From Geodermatophilus saharensis (lineage in GTDB: Bacteria; Actinomycetota; Actinomycetes; Mycobacteriales; Geodermatophilaceae), in assembly GCF_900188205.1 (NCBI RefSeq), contig NZ_FZOH01000010.1, forward strand, positions 85,481-149,480: a stretch of DNA of 64,000 nt, given 5' to 3'. The notes below the pieces were generated by a model, which was not told the origin of the DNA, searched no databases, and worked only from the letters and a program-made list of their open reading frames with translations. Shown piece by piece: positions 1-11,772 of the stretch; within the stretch, counting starts at the first letter, position 1, and every line of letters begins with the position of its first letter. The position numbers and the translations under genes were made by a program.

Positions 1-791
1 ACGCCGGTGACCCCGACGCCGGTGACCCCGACGCCGGTGACCCGAACGCCGGCGACCCGAACGCCGGTGACCCCGACGCCGGTGACCCCGACGCGGGCGA
101 CCCGAACGCCGGCGACCCCAACGCCGGTGGGCCGGAGCCCCAGCAGCCCACCACCGAGGAGCCGCCGGTCACCGACGAGCCCACCACCGACGAGCCCACC
201 ACCGAGGAGCCCACCACCGAGGAGCCCACCACCGAGCAGCCGGCTCCTGAGGCGCCGGTCGACATCCCGGTGACCCCGGTGCAGGACCCGGGTGGCACGA
301 AGCCCGTACCGAGCGCGCCGATCGTGCCGGCCACGGTGCCCAGCACCTCGCTGAAGCTCACCACCGACCAGGGCGCCGACACGGAGCTGACCGTCGGTGA
401 GAAGCTGACGATCAAGGGTGAGGGCTTCATGCCCTTCTCGAGCGTCTCGGTGATCATCTACTCGCAGCCGCGGGTGCTGACCACCGTCGTCGCCGACGCC
501 CAGGGCCGGTTCGAGGTCCAGGTCACCATCCCGTCGGACCTGCCGGCCGGGAACCACTCGCTCGTGGCCTCCGGTGTGGACCCCGACGGCAACGAGCACT
601 TCCTGCGCCTCGACGTCACGGTCGACGAGGCCGGTGCGGTCGCCGTCACCACGGCGTCGTCGTCCGGCGGTGCGCTGGCCTTCACCGGCGCCGAGCCGCT
701 GGTGCCGGCCCTGCTCGGTGGCGCCACCCTCGTCGGTGGTGGCCTGCTGGTCCTGGTGAGCCGTCGCCGCAAGGCCGCGCAGCAGGACTGA
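1..791 (+). CDS. LAxTG cell-wall-anchored repeat protein, C-terminal part
   Basis: The frame is open from the left edge (first full codon at base 3) to TGA at 789-791; the start lies outside the window. In order it encodes eight AGDPD/AGDPN pentapeptides, a Pro/Thr/Glu stretch of PTTEE and PTTDE units, an Ig-like beta domain (about bases 340-640), and a sorting signal: LAFTG, a hydrophobic segment, then SRRRK. LAxTG is the pentapeptide used by class E sortases of high-GC actinobacteria, so the protein is probably exported and covalently linked to the wall. The AGDPN and PTTEE blocks look like a flexible stalk holding the Ig-like domain away from the cell. A second open frame through the repeats encodes only Thr/Pro/Arg and is a by-product of the DNA repeat. 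Ligand unknown. Confidence 0.8.
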   Translation, partial: AGDPDAGDPDAGDPNAGDPNAGDPDAGDPDAGDPNAGDPNAGGPEPQQPTTEEPPVTDEPTTDEPTTEEPTTEEPTTEQPAPEAPVDIPVTPVQDPGGTKPVPSAPIVPATVPSTSLKLTTDQGADTELTVGEKLTIKGEGFMPFSSVSVIIYSQPRVLTTVVADAQGRFEVQVTIPSDLPAGNHSLVASGVDPDGNEHFLRLDVTVDEAGAVAVTTASSSGGALAFTGAEPLVPALLGGATLVGGGLLVLVSRRRKAAQQD

Positions 792-810
792 CCGACACCA
801 GGTAGACGCC

Positions 811-857
811 GGCGGCCCCGGCGGTCCGCTCCCCAGGGAGTGGCCGCCGGGGCCGTC
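811..857. terminator. Hairpin terminator between convergent genes
   Basis: A perfect 12-bp stem (813-824 with 844-855) closes a loop that itself contains CTCCC/GGGAG. It lies between the stops of the surface protein and the minus-strand metallopeptidase, so it can serve both. There is no T tract, as is common in this GC range. Confidence 0.65.
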
Positions 858-863
858 GCCGTC

Positions 864-4930
<4,067 letters not shown>

Positions 4931-4938
<8 letters not shown>

Positions 4939-5734
4939 CTGGCGCCCCCGGCTGATCGCCAGCGACATGGACGGCACGCTGCTGCGCTCCGACGACACCG
5001 TCAGCGACGCCACGGTCGCCGAGCTGCGCCGCTGGCAGGCCGACGGCGTCCCCGTCGTGCTCGCCACCGGCCGGCCGCCGCGCTGGATGCACCGCATCCG
5101 GCAGGTGGTCACCGAGGGCACCGCCGTCTGCTGCAACGGCGCGGTGCTGCTCGACCTCGGGCGCTTCGAGATCCTCGAGGAGGAGGCGCTGCCCCCGGCG
5201 GTGCTCGGCGAGATCACCGCCGGCCTGCGCGCCGAGCAGCCCGGCACCTGGTTCGCCGTCGAGTACGGCCTGGAGTTCCGTCACGAGCCGGTCTACCGGC
5301 CGCGGTGGGACGTCGACGCGCCCGGCGTGGCCGAGGCCTCGCTGGAGGAGATGGTCGCCGCGCCCGCGGCCAAACTGCTGGCCCGCCACGAGGACCTCGA
5401 CCGCGACACGTTCGTCGCGCTGGTGGAGCGCGTGGTCGGTGACCTGGCCACGGTGACCAACTCCTCCTCCGACGCCCTGGCCGAGATCTCCGCGCGCGGG
5501 GTCACCAAGGCCAGCGGGCTGGCCCGGGTCGCCGCCCGGCACGGCGTCGGCCCCGAGGACGTCGTCGTCTTCGGGGACATGCCCAACGACATCGCCGCCT
5601 TCGACTGGGTGCGCGAGGGCGGCGGCCGGGCGGTGGCCATGGCGCACGCCCACCCCGAGCTGCTGGCCGCGGCCACCGACGTCACCGTCGGCAACGACGA
5701 CGACGGCGTCGCGGCGTTCCTCGCCTCGATCTAG
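4931..5734 (+). CDS. Cof-type HAD hydrolase (second of pair)
   Basis: A 267-residue paralogue of the preceding gene. Motif I is SDMDGTLL at about residue 11, the Lys motif is RGVTKASG, and motif IV is FGDMPNDIAAF. The two start alike (W-R-P-R-L followed by DxDGTLL), which suggests tandem duplication followed by divergence in the cap (RPPRWMHRIRQVV against RGPRLLDSVRTAL). GTG 4931 overlaps the previous stop by 8 bases. The stop is TAG, which matters because TAG is read as an amino acid in the formate dehydrogenase of this window. Confidence 0.88.
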
Positions 5735-5741
5735 ACCCGGC

Positions 5742-5768
5742 TTGAGATCGCCTCTCCCGTGCCGATGT
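5742..5768 (+). promoter_or_regulatory. Sigma-28-like promoter of the chemoreceptor gene
   Basis: TTGA (5742-5745), exactly 15 bases, then GCCGATGT (5761-5768). Sigma-28 (FliA/SigD/WhiG) promoters follow TAAA-N15-GCCGATAA. The site lies 37 bases upstream of a methyl-accepting chemotaxis gene that has its own ribosome binding site (GGAAGG). Spacing and -10 element fit well; the -35 element is only partial. Confidence 0.5.
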
Positions 5769-5805
5769 GTCGGAGCGACCGGCACCCCGCCACGGAAGGC
5801 GATCC

Positions 5806-7422
5806 ATGAGCCAGACCCCCGCCCGTGTCCCGACGTCCGCCGAGCCCGGCTCCTCCGGCTGGAGCCTGCACACGAGGCTCCTCGGCGCGATCCTCGTCGT
5901 CGCGCTGACCACGCTGGGGGTGGGGCTGTTCGGCATCGCGCGGATGTCGGTCCTCGCCGACAAGGCCGACCAGGTGTACGGGCAGGGCGCGACGCCGCTC
6001 GACGGGCTGCGCCGGCTGCAGGTCGACTGGTGGGAGCTGTCGGCGCACACCGCGCGGGCCAACATCCCGACACTGCCGCCGGCCACCCTCCAGGAGGCCC
6101 GGGAGTCCGCCGCCGCCGCGGGGGAGGCCATGGTCGAGCACGCCGACGCCGTGGCCGGCATGCCGCTGTCCGACGACGCCCGCGCCGGCTTCGAGGAGTA
6201 CCGGACCGCGTCGCAGACCTACCTGACGGCGCTCGCGCGGCTGCAGACCCTGCCGCCGACCTCACCCGACGCCCTGCCGCTGCTGCAGACGATGTCGCAG
6301 AACGAGGACGTCATCGAGGAGTCGCTGACCGCGGCCACGACGTCGGCCGCCGCGGCCGCCCGCGCGACGGTCGCCGAGGCCCGCGACGCCTACGCCTCGG
6401 CGCGCACCCTCACGCTCGTCGTCGTCGTGCTGGGCCTGGTCGTGTCCGTCGTGCTCGCCCTCGCGGTGGCGCGCAGCGTGACCCGGCCGGTGCAGCGGAT
6501 CCGCGAGGTCCTCGGCGAGGTGGCCCGCGGCGACCTGCGGGTGCGCGCCGGCGCCACCGGCGGCGGTGAGCTCGGCGAGGTGGCCCGGTCGCTCGACGAG
6601 ACCCTCGACGCCCTCGGCGGCGTGCTCACCCTGGTCCGCGACTCCGCCGACCGGCTGCAGGGCGCCTCCACCCGGCTCGACACCGCGGCCGGCGGCATCG
6701 CCGAGTTCTCCCGCGCCGCCTCCGACCAGACCGACGTCGTGGTCGCCTCCGCCGGTGAGGTCGCCGCCAGCGTCGACACCGTGGCCACCGGCTCCTCGCA
6801 GATGGAGTCGGCGATCCGCGAGATCGCGCACAACGCGACCGAGGCCGCCCGGGTGGCCGGTCAGGCCGTGGGCGTCGCGGAGACCACCACCCGCACCGTC
6901 GGCAAGCTCGGCGACTCCTCGCAGGAGATCGCCACCGTCGTCAAGCTGATCAACGGCATCGCCGAGCAGACCAACCTGCTGGCCCTCAACGCCACCATCG
7001 AGGCCGCCCGCGCCGGAGAGGCGGGCAAGGGCTTCGCGGTCGTGGCCAGCGAGGTCAAGGAGCTGGCGCAGGAGACCGCGCGGGCCACCGAGGACATCTC
7101 CCGCCGGGTCGAGGCGATCCAGGCCGACACCTCCGGCGCCGTCGAGGCGATCAGCCGGATCAGCTCGGTGATCGGCGAGATCAACGACTTCCAGGCGACC
7201 ATCGCCGCCGCCGTGGAGGAGCAGACGGCGACGACGAACGAGATGAACCGCAACGTGGCCGAGGCGGCGGGCGGGACCCGTCAGATCGCCGCGGCGATCA
7301 CCGGCCTGGCCGACGGCACCCAGCAGACCAACGCCCGCGTGGGCGACGCCCGGCAGGCCGCCGCCGAGCTGGCGCGGATGAGCGGTGAGCTGCAGGACGC
7401 CGTCCGCCGCTTCTCCGTCTAG
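5806..7422 (+). CDS. Methyl-accepting chemotaxis protein
   Basis: A 538-residue transmembrane chemoreceptor. One membrane helix lies at about residues 22-45, followed by a helical extracellular sensor (four-helix-bundle type, about 46-200), a second helix ([21 protein letters not shown], split here as two hydrophobic runs), a HAMP linker, and a long cytoplasmic signalling hairpin. Its tip is the highly conserved [20 protein letters not shown] region that contacts CheA and CheW. ATG 5806 has GGAAGG upstream; an earlier in-frame start at 5767 lies inside the proposed sigma-28 promoter and is rejected. The ligand is unknown. No che or fla genes lie nearby, so it is an orphan receptor of a motile organism. 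It ends in TAG. Confidence 0.92.
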   Translation: MSQTPARVPTSAEPGSSGWSLHTRLLGAILVVALTTLGVGLFGIARMSVLADKADQVYGQGATPLDGLRRLQVDWWELSAHTARANIPTLPPATLQEARESAAAAGEAMVEHADAVAGMPLSDDARAGFEEYRTASQTYLTALARLQTLPPTSPDALPLLQTMSQNEDVIEESLTAATTSAAAAARATVAEARDAYASARTLTLVVVVLGLVVSVVLALAVARSVTRPVQRIREVLGEVARGDLRVRAGATGGGELGEVARSLDETLDALGGVLTLVRDSADRLQGASTRLDTAAGGIAEFSRAASDQTDVVVASAGEVAASVDTVATGSSQMESAIREIAHNATEAARVAGQAVGVAETTTRTVGKLGDSSQEIATVVKLINGIAEQTNLLALNATIEAARAGEAGKGFAVVASEVKELAQETARATEDISRRVEAIQADTSGAVEAISRISSVIGEINDFQATIAAAVEEQTATTNEMNRNVAEAAGGTRQIAAAITGLADGTQQTNARVGDARQAAAELARMSGELQDAVRRFSV

Positions 7423-7431
7423 GTCCCCCGC

Positions 7432-7469
7432 CCGCCGGTGCGCACTTCCGCGGAAGTACACACCGGCGG
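7432..7469. terminator. Palindromic repeat (family R1) as convergent terminator
   Basis: A 38-base near-perfect inverted repeat whose centre is ACTTCCGCGGAAGT, between the stops of the chemoreceptor and bpa. The same core recurs at 15923-15965, 22919-22972 and, in a variant form, 58188-58211. Confidence 0.65.
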
Positions 7470-7474
7470 CGCCC

Positions 7475-8029
7475 CTACAGGTACTGGCCGCCGCCGGGGC
7501 GGGGCTCGGTGGCGGTGCCGGGACCGCCGGGCAGCGCGCGACGGCGGATCTCCTCCAGCTGCGCGCGGGCGGCCATCTGCTGGGCGAACAGCGCCGTCTG
7601 GATGCCCTGGAACACGCCCTCCAGCCAGCCGACCAGCTGCGCCTGCGCGATCCGCAGCTCGGCGTCCGACGGCGTCTGGTCCTCGCTGAACGGCGAGGTG
7701 ATCCGGCGCAGCTCGTCGGAGAGCTCCGGGGCCAGGCCCTGCTCGAGCTCGCGGATCGAGGAGGCGTGGATGTCGCGCAGCCGGGCGCGGCTGGCCTCGT
7801 CGAGGGGCGCGGCCCGGACCTCCTCGAGCAGCTGCTTGATCATCGTGCCGATCCGCATGACCTTGGCCGGCTGCTCCACCATCTCGCCGACGGTCGACGA
7901 GCCGCCCGCCTCGCCCTCCCCGCCCGCCGGACCCACCGCGGGCACGGGCATCGCGCCGACCGGCCGCCCGTCGGGGCCGACGACGAGGACCTGCTGCGGG
8001 CGCTCACTGCCGTTGCCGGGTGCCGTCAT
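7475..8029 (-). CDS. bpa: Bacterial proteasome activator
   Basis: A 184-residue protein of the actinobacterial DUF2587/Bpa (PafE) family. A disordered Gly/Pro-rich N terminus leads into a four-helix bundle (about residues 55-165: EQPAKVMRIGTMIKQLL, then SIRELEQGL and AQLVGWLEGVFQGIQTAL). The last four residues are GQYL, the motif that docks into the 20S proteasome and opens its gate. The bundles form a ring that feeds unfolded proteins to the proteasome without ATP or Pup. The organism should therefore encode prcA/prcB elsewhere. ATG 8029 gives the usual family length. Stop is TAG. Confidence 0.92.
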   Translation of the reverse strand: MTAPGNGSERPQQVLVVGPDGRPVGAMPVPAVGPAGGEGEAGGSSTVGEMVEQPAKVMRIGTMIKQLLEEVRAAPLDEASRARLRDIHASSIRELEQGLAPELSDELRRITSPFSEDQTPSDAELRIAQAQLVGWLEGVFQGIQTALFAQQMAARAQLEEIRRRALPGGPGTATEPRPGGGQYL

Positions 8030-8116
8030 GCCCCCATCCTGCCCCGCGCGCTCGGCGGGCGAACGCCCGCCGCTGGGGCCCCCGGTGCGGCGGCGCGGGC
8101 CCCGGACGGCGGCAAC

Positions 8117-8122
8117 TAGGGT
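8117..8122 (+). promoter_or_regulatory. -10 box of a leaderless transcript
   Basis: TAGGGT with 7 bases to the ATG at 8130 and no Shine-Dalgarno sequence between; initiation on the start codon is likely. Confidence 0.5.
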
Positions 8123-8129
8123 CGCCCGC

Positions 8130-9359
8130 ATGCACCCGGGGGAACCACGGCTGGACGTCGCGCGCGTCCGCGGCCAGTTCCCCGGGCTGTCCGACGGCTT
8201 CGTGCACACCGACGCGCCGGCCGGCACCCTGCTGCCCGAGAGCGTGGTGCACGCGGTGTCGGCCGCGATGCGGGTGCCGGTGGCCAACCGCGGCGGGGTG
8301 TTCCCGTCGTCGTCGCGGACCGAGGGGCTGGTGGCCGGCGCCCGCGCGGCGGTGGCCGACCTGGTCGGCGGGGTCCCCACCGGCGTCGTCCTCGGGCCCA
8401 GCACGACCGCGCTGACCTACGCCGTGGCCCGGGCGCTGGCGCGCACCTGGCGCCGCGGCGACGAGGTCGTCGTCAGCCGGCTCGACCACGACGCCAACAT
8501 CCGGCCGTGGCTGACCGCGGCGGCCCAGGTCGGCGCCGTCGTCCGGTGGGCCGAGGTCGACATCGAGACCGGGGAGCTGCCCGCGTGGCAGTACGACGAC
8601 CTCATCACCCCGCGCACCCGGCTGGTGGCGGTCACCGCCGCCAGCAACGCGATCGGCACCCGGCCCGACGTCGCCTCGATCGCCGCCCGCGCCCACGCCG
8701 TCGGGGCGCTGGTGTACGTCGACGCGGTGCAGGCCGCGCCGCACGTCTTCCTCGACCGGGCCGCGCTCGGCGCGGACTTTCTCGCCGTCTCGGCCTACAC
8801 CTGGTGCGGGCCGCACGTGGGCGCGGTGGTGGCCGACCCGCAGCTGCTGGCCGAGCTCGATCCCGACCGGCTGCTGCCCACGCCCGACCGGGTGCCCGAC
8901 CGCTTCGAGAACGGCACCCCGCCGTTCGAGCTCTACGCCGGCGTCACCGCCGCCGTCGACCACCTGGCCGGCCTGTGCGAGGACGCCACCGGCAGCCGCC
9001 GGGACCGGTTGCGCGACTCCATGACCGCCGTCGCCGCGTACGAGGGCGGCCTGTTCGAGTGGCTGGACCAGGCGCTGCGCGCCATGCGGCACGTGCAGGT
9101 GGTCGGCTTCCCGGAGCACACGACGCCGACGCTGTCGTTCACCGTCACCGGCATGCGTCCCCGCCAGGTCGCCGCCGAGCTGTCCCGCCGCGGCATCTGC
9201 GCCTGGGACGGCGACTTCTACGCCCGGGAGCTGTTCGACGCCCTCGGTGTCAACGAGGCCGGCGGCGCCGTCCGCCTCGGGCTGGCGCACTACACCACCG
9301 CCGAGGAGGTCGGCTACGTGATCGACTCCGTGGCCGCCCTGCGCGGCGCGCTGCTCTAG
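8130..9359 (+). CDS. Class V aminotransferase / cysteine-desulfurase-like protein lacking the PLP lysine
   Basis: A 409-residue protein with the fold-type I PLP layout of the cysteine-desulfurase-like subfamily. It keeps the cofactor-pocket landmarks: GPSTTALTYAVA, LDHDANIRPW, TAASNAIGT, VDAVQAAPH and the GPHVG turn. Where the family has Ser-x-Tyr-Lys before GPH, this protein reads SAYTWCGPH: residue 224 is Thr (ACC, 8799-8801). No lysine occurs anywhere in the translation, so no internal Schiff base with PLP can form. It may bind a ligand without classical catalysis, use another chemistry, or be an inactive paralogue. The reading frame is intact and codon use is normal. It shares a CTAG overlap of stop codons with the convergent gene. 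Confidence 0.8.
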   Translation: MHPGEPRLDVARVRGQFPGLSDGFVHTDAPAGTLLPESVVHAVSAAMRVPVANRGGVFPSSSRTEGLVAGARAAVADLVGGVPTGVVLGPSTTALTYAVARALARTWRRGDEVVVSRLDHDANIRPWLTAAAQVGAVVRWAEVDIETGELPAWQYDDLITPRTRLVAVTAASNAIGTRPDVASIAARAHAVGALVYVDAVQAAPHVFLDRAALGADFLAVSAYTWCGPHVGAVVADPQLLAELDPDRLLPTPDRVPDRFENGTPPFELYAGVTAAVDHLAGLCEDATGSRRDRLRDSMTAVAAYEGGLFEWLDQALRAMRHVQVVGFPEHTTPTLSFTVTGMRPRQVAAELSRRGICAWDGDFYARELFDALGVNEAGGAVRLGLAHYTTAEEVGYVIDSVAALRGALL

Positions 9360-10042
9360 CCGGCGGCGCGGCGTCGCACCAGGACGCCGACGACCGGGTT
9401 GAGCACGAGCAGCGCCAGCCACGACAGCCGGGCGGCGGAGGAGGAGACGAGGTACGCCACCGGGATCGACGCGAGGAAGAACGCCGGGGGGACGAGCTGG
9501 GGGACCAGCTCCAGCCGCATCCGCCGCGCCGTCGGTGGCGCGGCGAGCAGCCCGGTCCGGCACGCCAGCACGTACATCACCGCCTCCGTCGAGGAGACCA
9601 CCGCGACGTTGACGGCGAAAACGGCCGTCGCCAGCGGCTCATCGTGCTCCCCCAGCGCGTCGGTGCTGAACGGCAGCAGCACCACGAAGGCGAGCAGCAC
9701 CAGGTCCACCGTGATGAGGCGCCCGCTGAGGTGGTGCAGCCGCGCGACGAAGGCGTGGTTGGCCCGCCAGTAGAACGCGACGATGGCGAAGGCCACGAAG
9801 AAGGCCACGAGCTCGGTCCCGATCGCCGCCCACAGGGCGGCGAGGTCGGCCCAGGCGCCCGGGCCCGCCCCGCCGTCGAGGGTGGTGACGAGCAGGGTGA
9901 GCGCGACGGCGTAGGTCCCGTCGGAGAAGACGAGCGCGCGGTCGAACTCCGGCGTCCCCCGGGCGAAGCGCGGCGACCGCGGGTCCGGGAGGTCGGCAGC
10001 CACGCCCGCAGGGTCGCACCCCTCGCCCGGCACCGGGGCCAT
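9356..10042 (-). CDS. TMEM175-family (DUF1211) potassium-channel-like membrane protein
   Basis: A 228-residue membrane protein with about six hydrophobic helices. The first is preceded by the family signature RxxxFSDG (RALVFSDGTYAVALTLL, about residue 35). Bacterial TMEM175 proteins are potassium-permeable channels in which this first helix lines the pore. ATG 10042 overlaps the stop of the quinone oxidoreductase gene upstream by one base (TGATG), so the two are co-transcribed and probably coupled. Its TAG stop shares CTAG with the convergent aminotransferase-like gene. The ion and its regulation cannot be read from the sequence. Confidence 0.82.
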   Translation of the reverse strand: MAPVPGEGCDPAGVAADLPDPRSPRFARGTPEFDRALVFSDGTYAVALTLLVTTLDGGAGPGAWADLAALWAAIGTELVAFFVAFAIVAFYWRANHAFVARLHHLSGRLITVDLVLLAFVVLLPFSTDALGEHDEPLATAVFAVNVAVVSSTEAVMYVLACRTGLLAAPPTARRMRLELVPQLVPPAFFLASIPVAYLVSSSAARLSWLALLVLNPVVGVLVRRRAAG

Positions 10043-11034
10043 CAGGCGTCGGGGAGCAGCAGCACCTTCCCGATGTGCTCGCTCGCCTCGACGACGCGGT
10101 GGGCCTCGGCCGCCCGGGACATCGGCAGCCGGCGGTCCACCACCGGCCGCACCACGCCGCGCTCGACGTCGGGCCAGACGTGGGCGCGGACCGCCGCGAC
10201 GATCGCGTCCTTGCCGCCGGGGCCGGTCACCGGACGCGAGCGCAGCGCCGTCGCCGCCACCGACGCCCGCTTCCCCAGCAGCTTCCCGAGGTCGAGCTCG
10301 GCCCGCGCGCCGCCCTGCAGGCCGATGACCACCAGCCGCCCGCCGACGGCGAGGGCGTCGACGTTGCGGGCCAGGTACTTCGCGCCCATGTTGTCCAGCA
10401 CGACGTCGACCCCGGCGCCACCGGTCTCCTCGCGGACCCGCTCGACGAAGTCCTCGGTCCGGTAGTCGACGGCCACCTCGGCGCCGAGCTCCCGGCAGAA
10501 CGCCCGCTTGGCCGCGCTGCCGGCGGTGGTGAACACCCGCGCACCGGCCCGGACGGCGAGCTGGATCGCCATCGTCCCGATGCCGCTGGACCCGCCGTGC
10601 ACGAGGAGGGTCTCGCCCCGGCGCAGGCCGGCGAGCTGGAAGACGTTGGACCACACCGTGCAGGCCACCTCGGGCAGCGCCGCGGCGGTGGCCAGCTCCA
10701 CCCCGGCGGGGCGGGGCAGCAGCTGCACGGCCGGGACGGCGACCCGCTCGGCGTAGCCGCCGCCGGCCAGCAGCGCGCACACCTCGTCGCCCACCGACCA
10801 CCCGGTGACGCCCTCGCCGACCTCGCTGACCACGCCGCTGCACTCGAGGCCGAGGATCTCGCTGGCGCCCCGGGGCGGCGGGTAGAAGCCGGCGCGCTGC
10901 ATCAGGTCGGCCCGGTTGACGGCACTGGCCGCGACGTCGACGACGACCTCGCCCGGCCCGGCCACCGGGTCGGGGACCTCACCCCAGCCGAGCACCTCGG
11001 GTCCGCCGGGTCCGCTGGTCGTCACCGCACGCAT
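10042..11034 (-). CDS. PIG3-type NAD(P)H quinone oxidoreductase
   Basis: A 330-residue medium-chain dehydrogenase/reductase without the structural zinc Cys residues. The N-terminal GroES-like domain (MRAVTTSGPGGPEVL, then AVNRADLMQRAGFYPPPRGAS and LGLECSGVV) is followed by a Rossmann domain with VHGGSSGIGTMAIQLA. The NRADLMQRxGxYPPPPGAS stretch is characteristic of the TP53I3/PIG3 subfamily, which reduces quinones with NADPH. It is cytosolic and is the first gene of a pair with the TMEM175-like channel. A link between the two functions is not evident. Confidence 0.9.
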   Translation of the reverse strand: MRAVTTSGPGGPEVLGWGEVPDPVAGPGEVVVDVAASAVNRADLMQRAGFYPPPRGASEILGLECSGVVSEVGEGVTGWSVGDEVCALLAGGGYAERVAVPAVQLLPRPAGVELATAAALPEVACTVWSNVFQLAGLRRGETLLVHGGSSGIGTMAIQLAVRAGARVFTTAGSAAKRAFCRELGAEVAVDYRTEDFVERVREETGGAGVDVVLDNMGAKYLARNVDALAVGGRLVVIGLQGGARAELDLGKLLGKRASVAATALRSRPVTGPGGKDAIVAAVRAHVWPDVERGVVRPVVDRRLPMSRAAEAHRVVEASEHIGKVLLLPDA

Positions 11035-11118
11035 GCGCCGACCTTAGGAGGACGCCGTGCGCCGGCGTCCAAGCTGCTCGCAAGTGCCCTGCAGGAGCCC
11101 GGCGGCACCGTCTGCGCC

Positions 11119-11724
11119 ATGACCACGACGACCCCCGTCCGCGTCCCGGCGCCGCGCACCCCCGACCACGACACGCTGCCGGCCACGCGCGGCCGCGCCG
11201 TGACCTCCCTGGCCGACCCCGCGCTGGTCTCCCGCGCGCTGCGCTCGGGGACCCGGCTGGCCGCCGAGGCGCTCACCGGCATCGCCTTCGACGACCCGTG
11301 CTGCGCGGCCCGGCAGCGCGAGCTGGTCCGCTGGACCACCGGTGTGACGGCCGAGGTCCGCGCGCACCCGGGGCTGCGCCGCGACGGCGACGTTCCCCTC
11401 GACGCGGTCCTCGCCCGCACCGACCTCGCGCTGGCGCTGTTCGCCCGTGAGGTGAGCGCCGGTGCGCCCGCGCTCGCGCTCGCCCTGACCGACCTCGCCG
11501 ACCTCGTCGAGGCCCGCCTGTCCGCGGCCGCGGGGCTCCCCGGCACCGCCCGGCGCGGCGCCCGTCAGGCGCTGTTCGCCCTGCCGTGGCTGCTCGACGC
11601 CTGCCACCCCGCCGAGCAGGCGGCGGTGCTGCGGTCCGCCTCCCGGGGCGAGCTGCTCACCCTGCGGCTGGGCGCCCGGCGCCACGCCGCGACGCGCGAC
11701 GCCGTCCTCGGCTGCGCCCGGTGA
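11119..11724 (+). CDS. Hypothetical helical protein
   Basis: A 201-residue protein that I do not recognise. It is Ala/Leu/Arg-rich and predicted helical, with no signal peptide or clear membrane segment. A disordered Thr/Pro start (MTTTTPVRVPAPRTP) precedes the helices. Two adjacent Cys (DDPCCAARQREL, about residue 62) and a late HPAEQ and LPWLLDACH region could bind a metal or be redox-active, but no known motif is complete. ATG 11119 follows CTGCAGGAGCCCGG, a weak ribosome-binding match. It is monocistronic, between the divergent oxidoreductase and the convergent CoA ligase. Confidence 0.6.
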   Translation: MTTTTPVRVPAPRTPDHDTLPATRGRAVTSLADPALVSRALRSGTRLAAEALTGIAFDDPCCAARQRELVRWTTGVTAEVRAHPGLRRDGDVPLDAVLARTDLALALFAREVSAGAPALALALTDLADLVEARLSAAAGLPGTARRGARQALFALPWLLDACHPAEQAAVLRSASRGELLTLRLGARRHAATRDAVLGCAR

Positions 11725-11772
11725 CGGGCGGGGCGAGGACGGCGTCGGCGCGGACCCGGAGCGGGTGCTCCC

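Noticed and set aside
7..273. Thr/Pro/Arg-rich frame through the repeats
   Set aside because: It is an alternative frame of the AGDPN/PTTEE DNA repeat; the other frame continues into the Ig-like domain and anchor.
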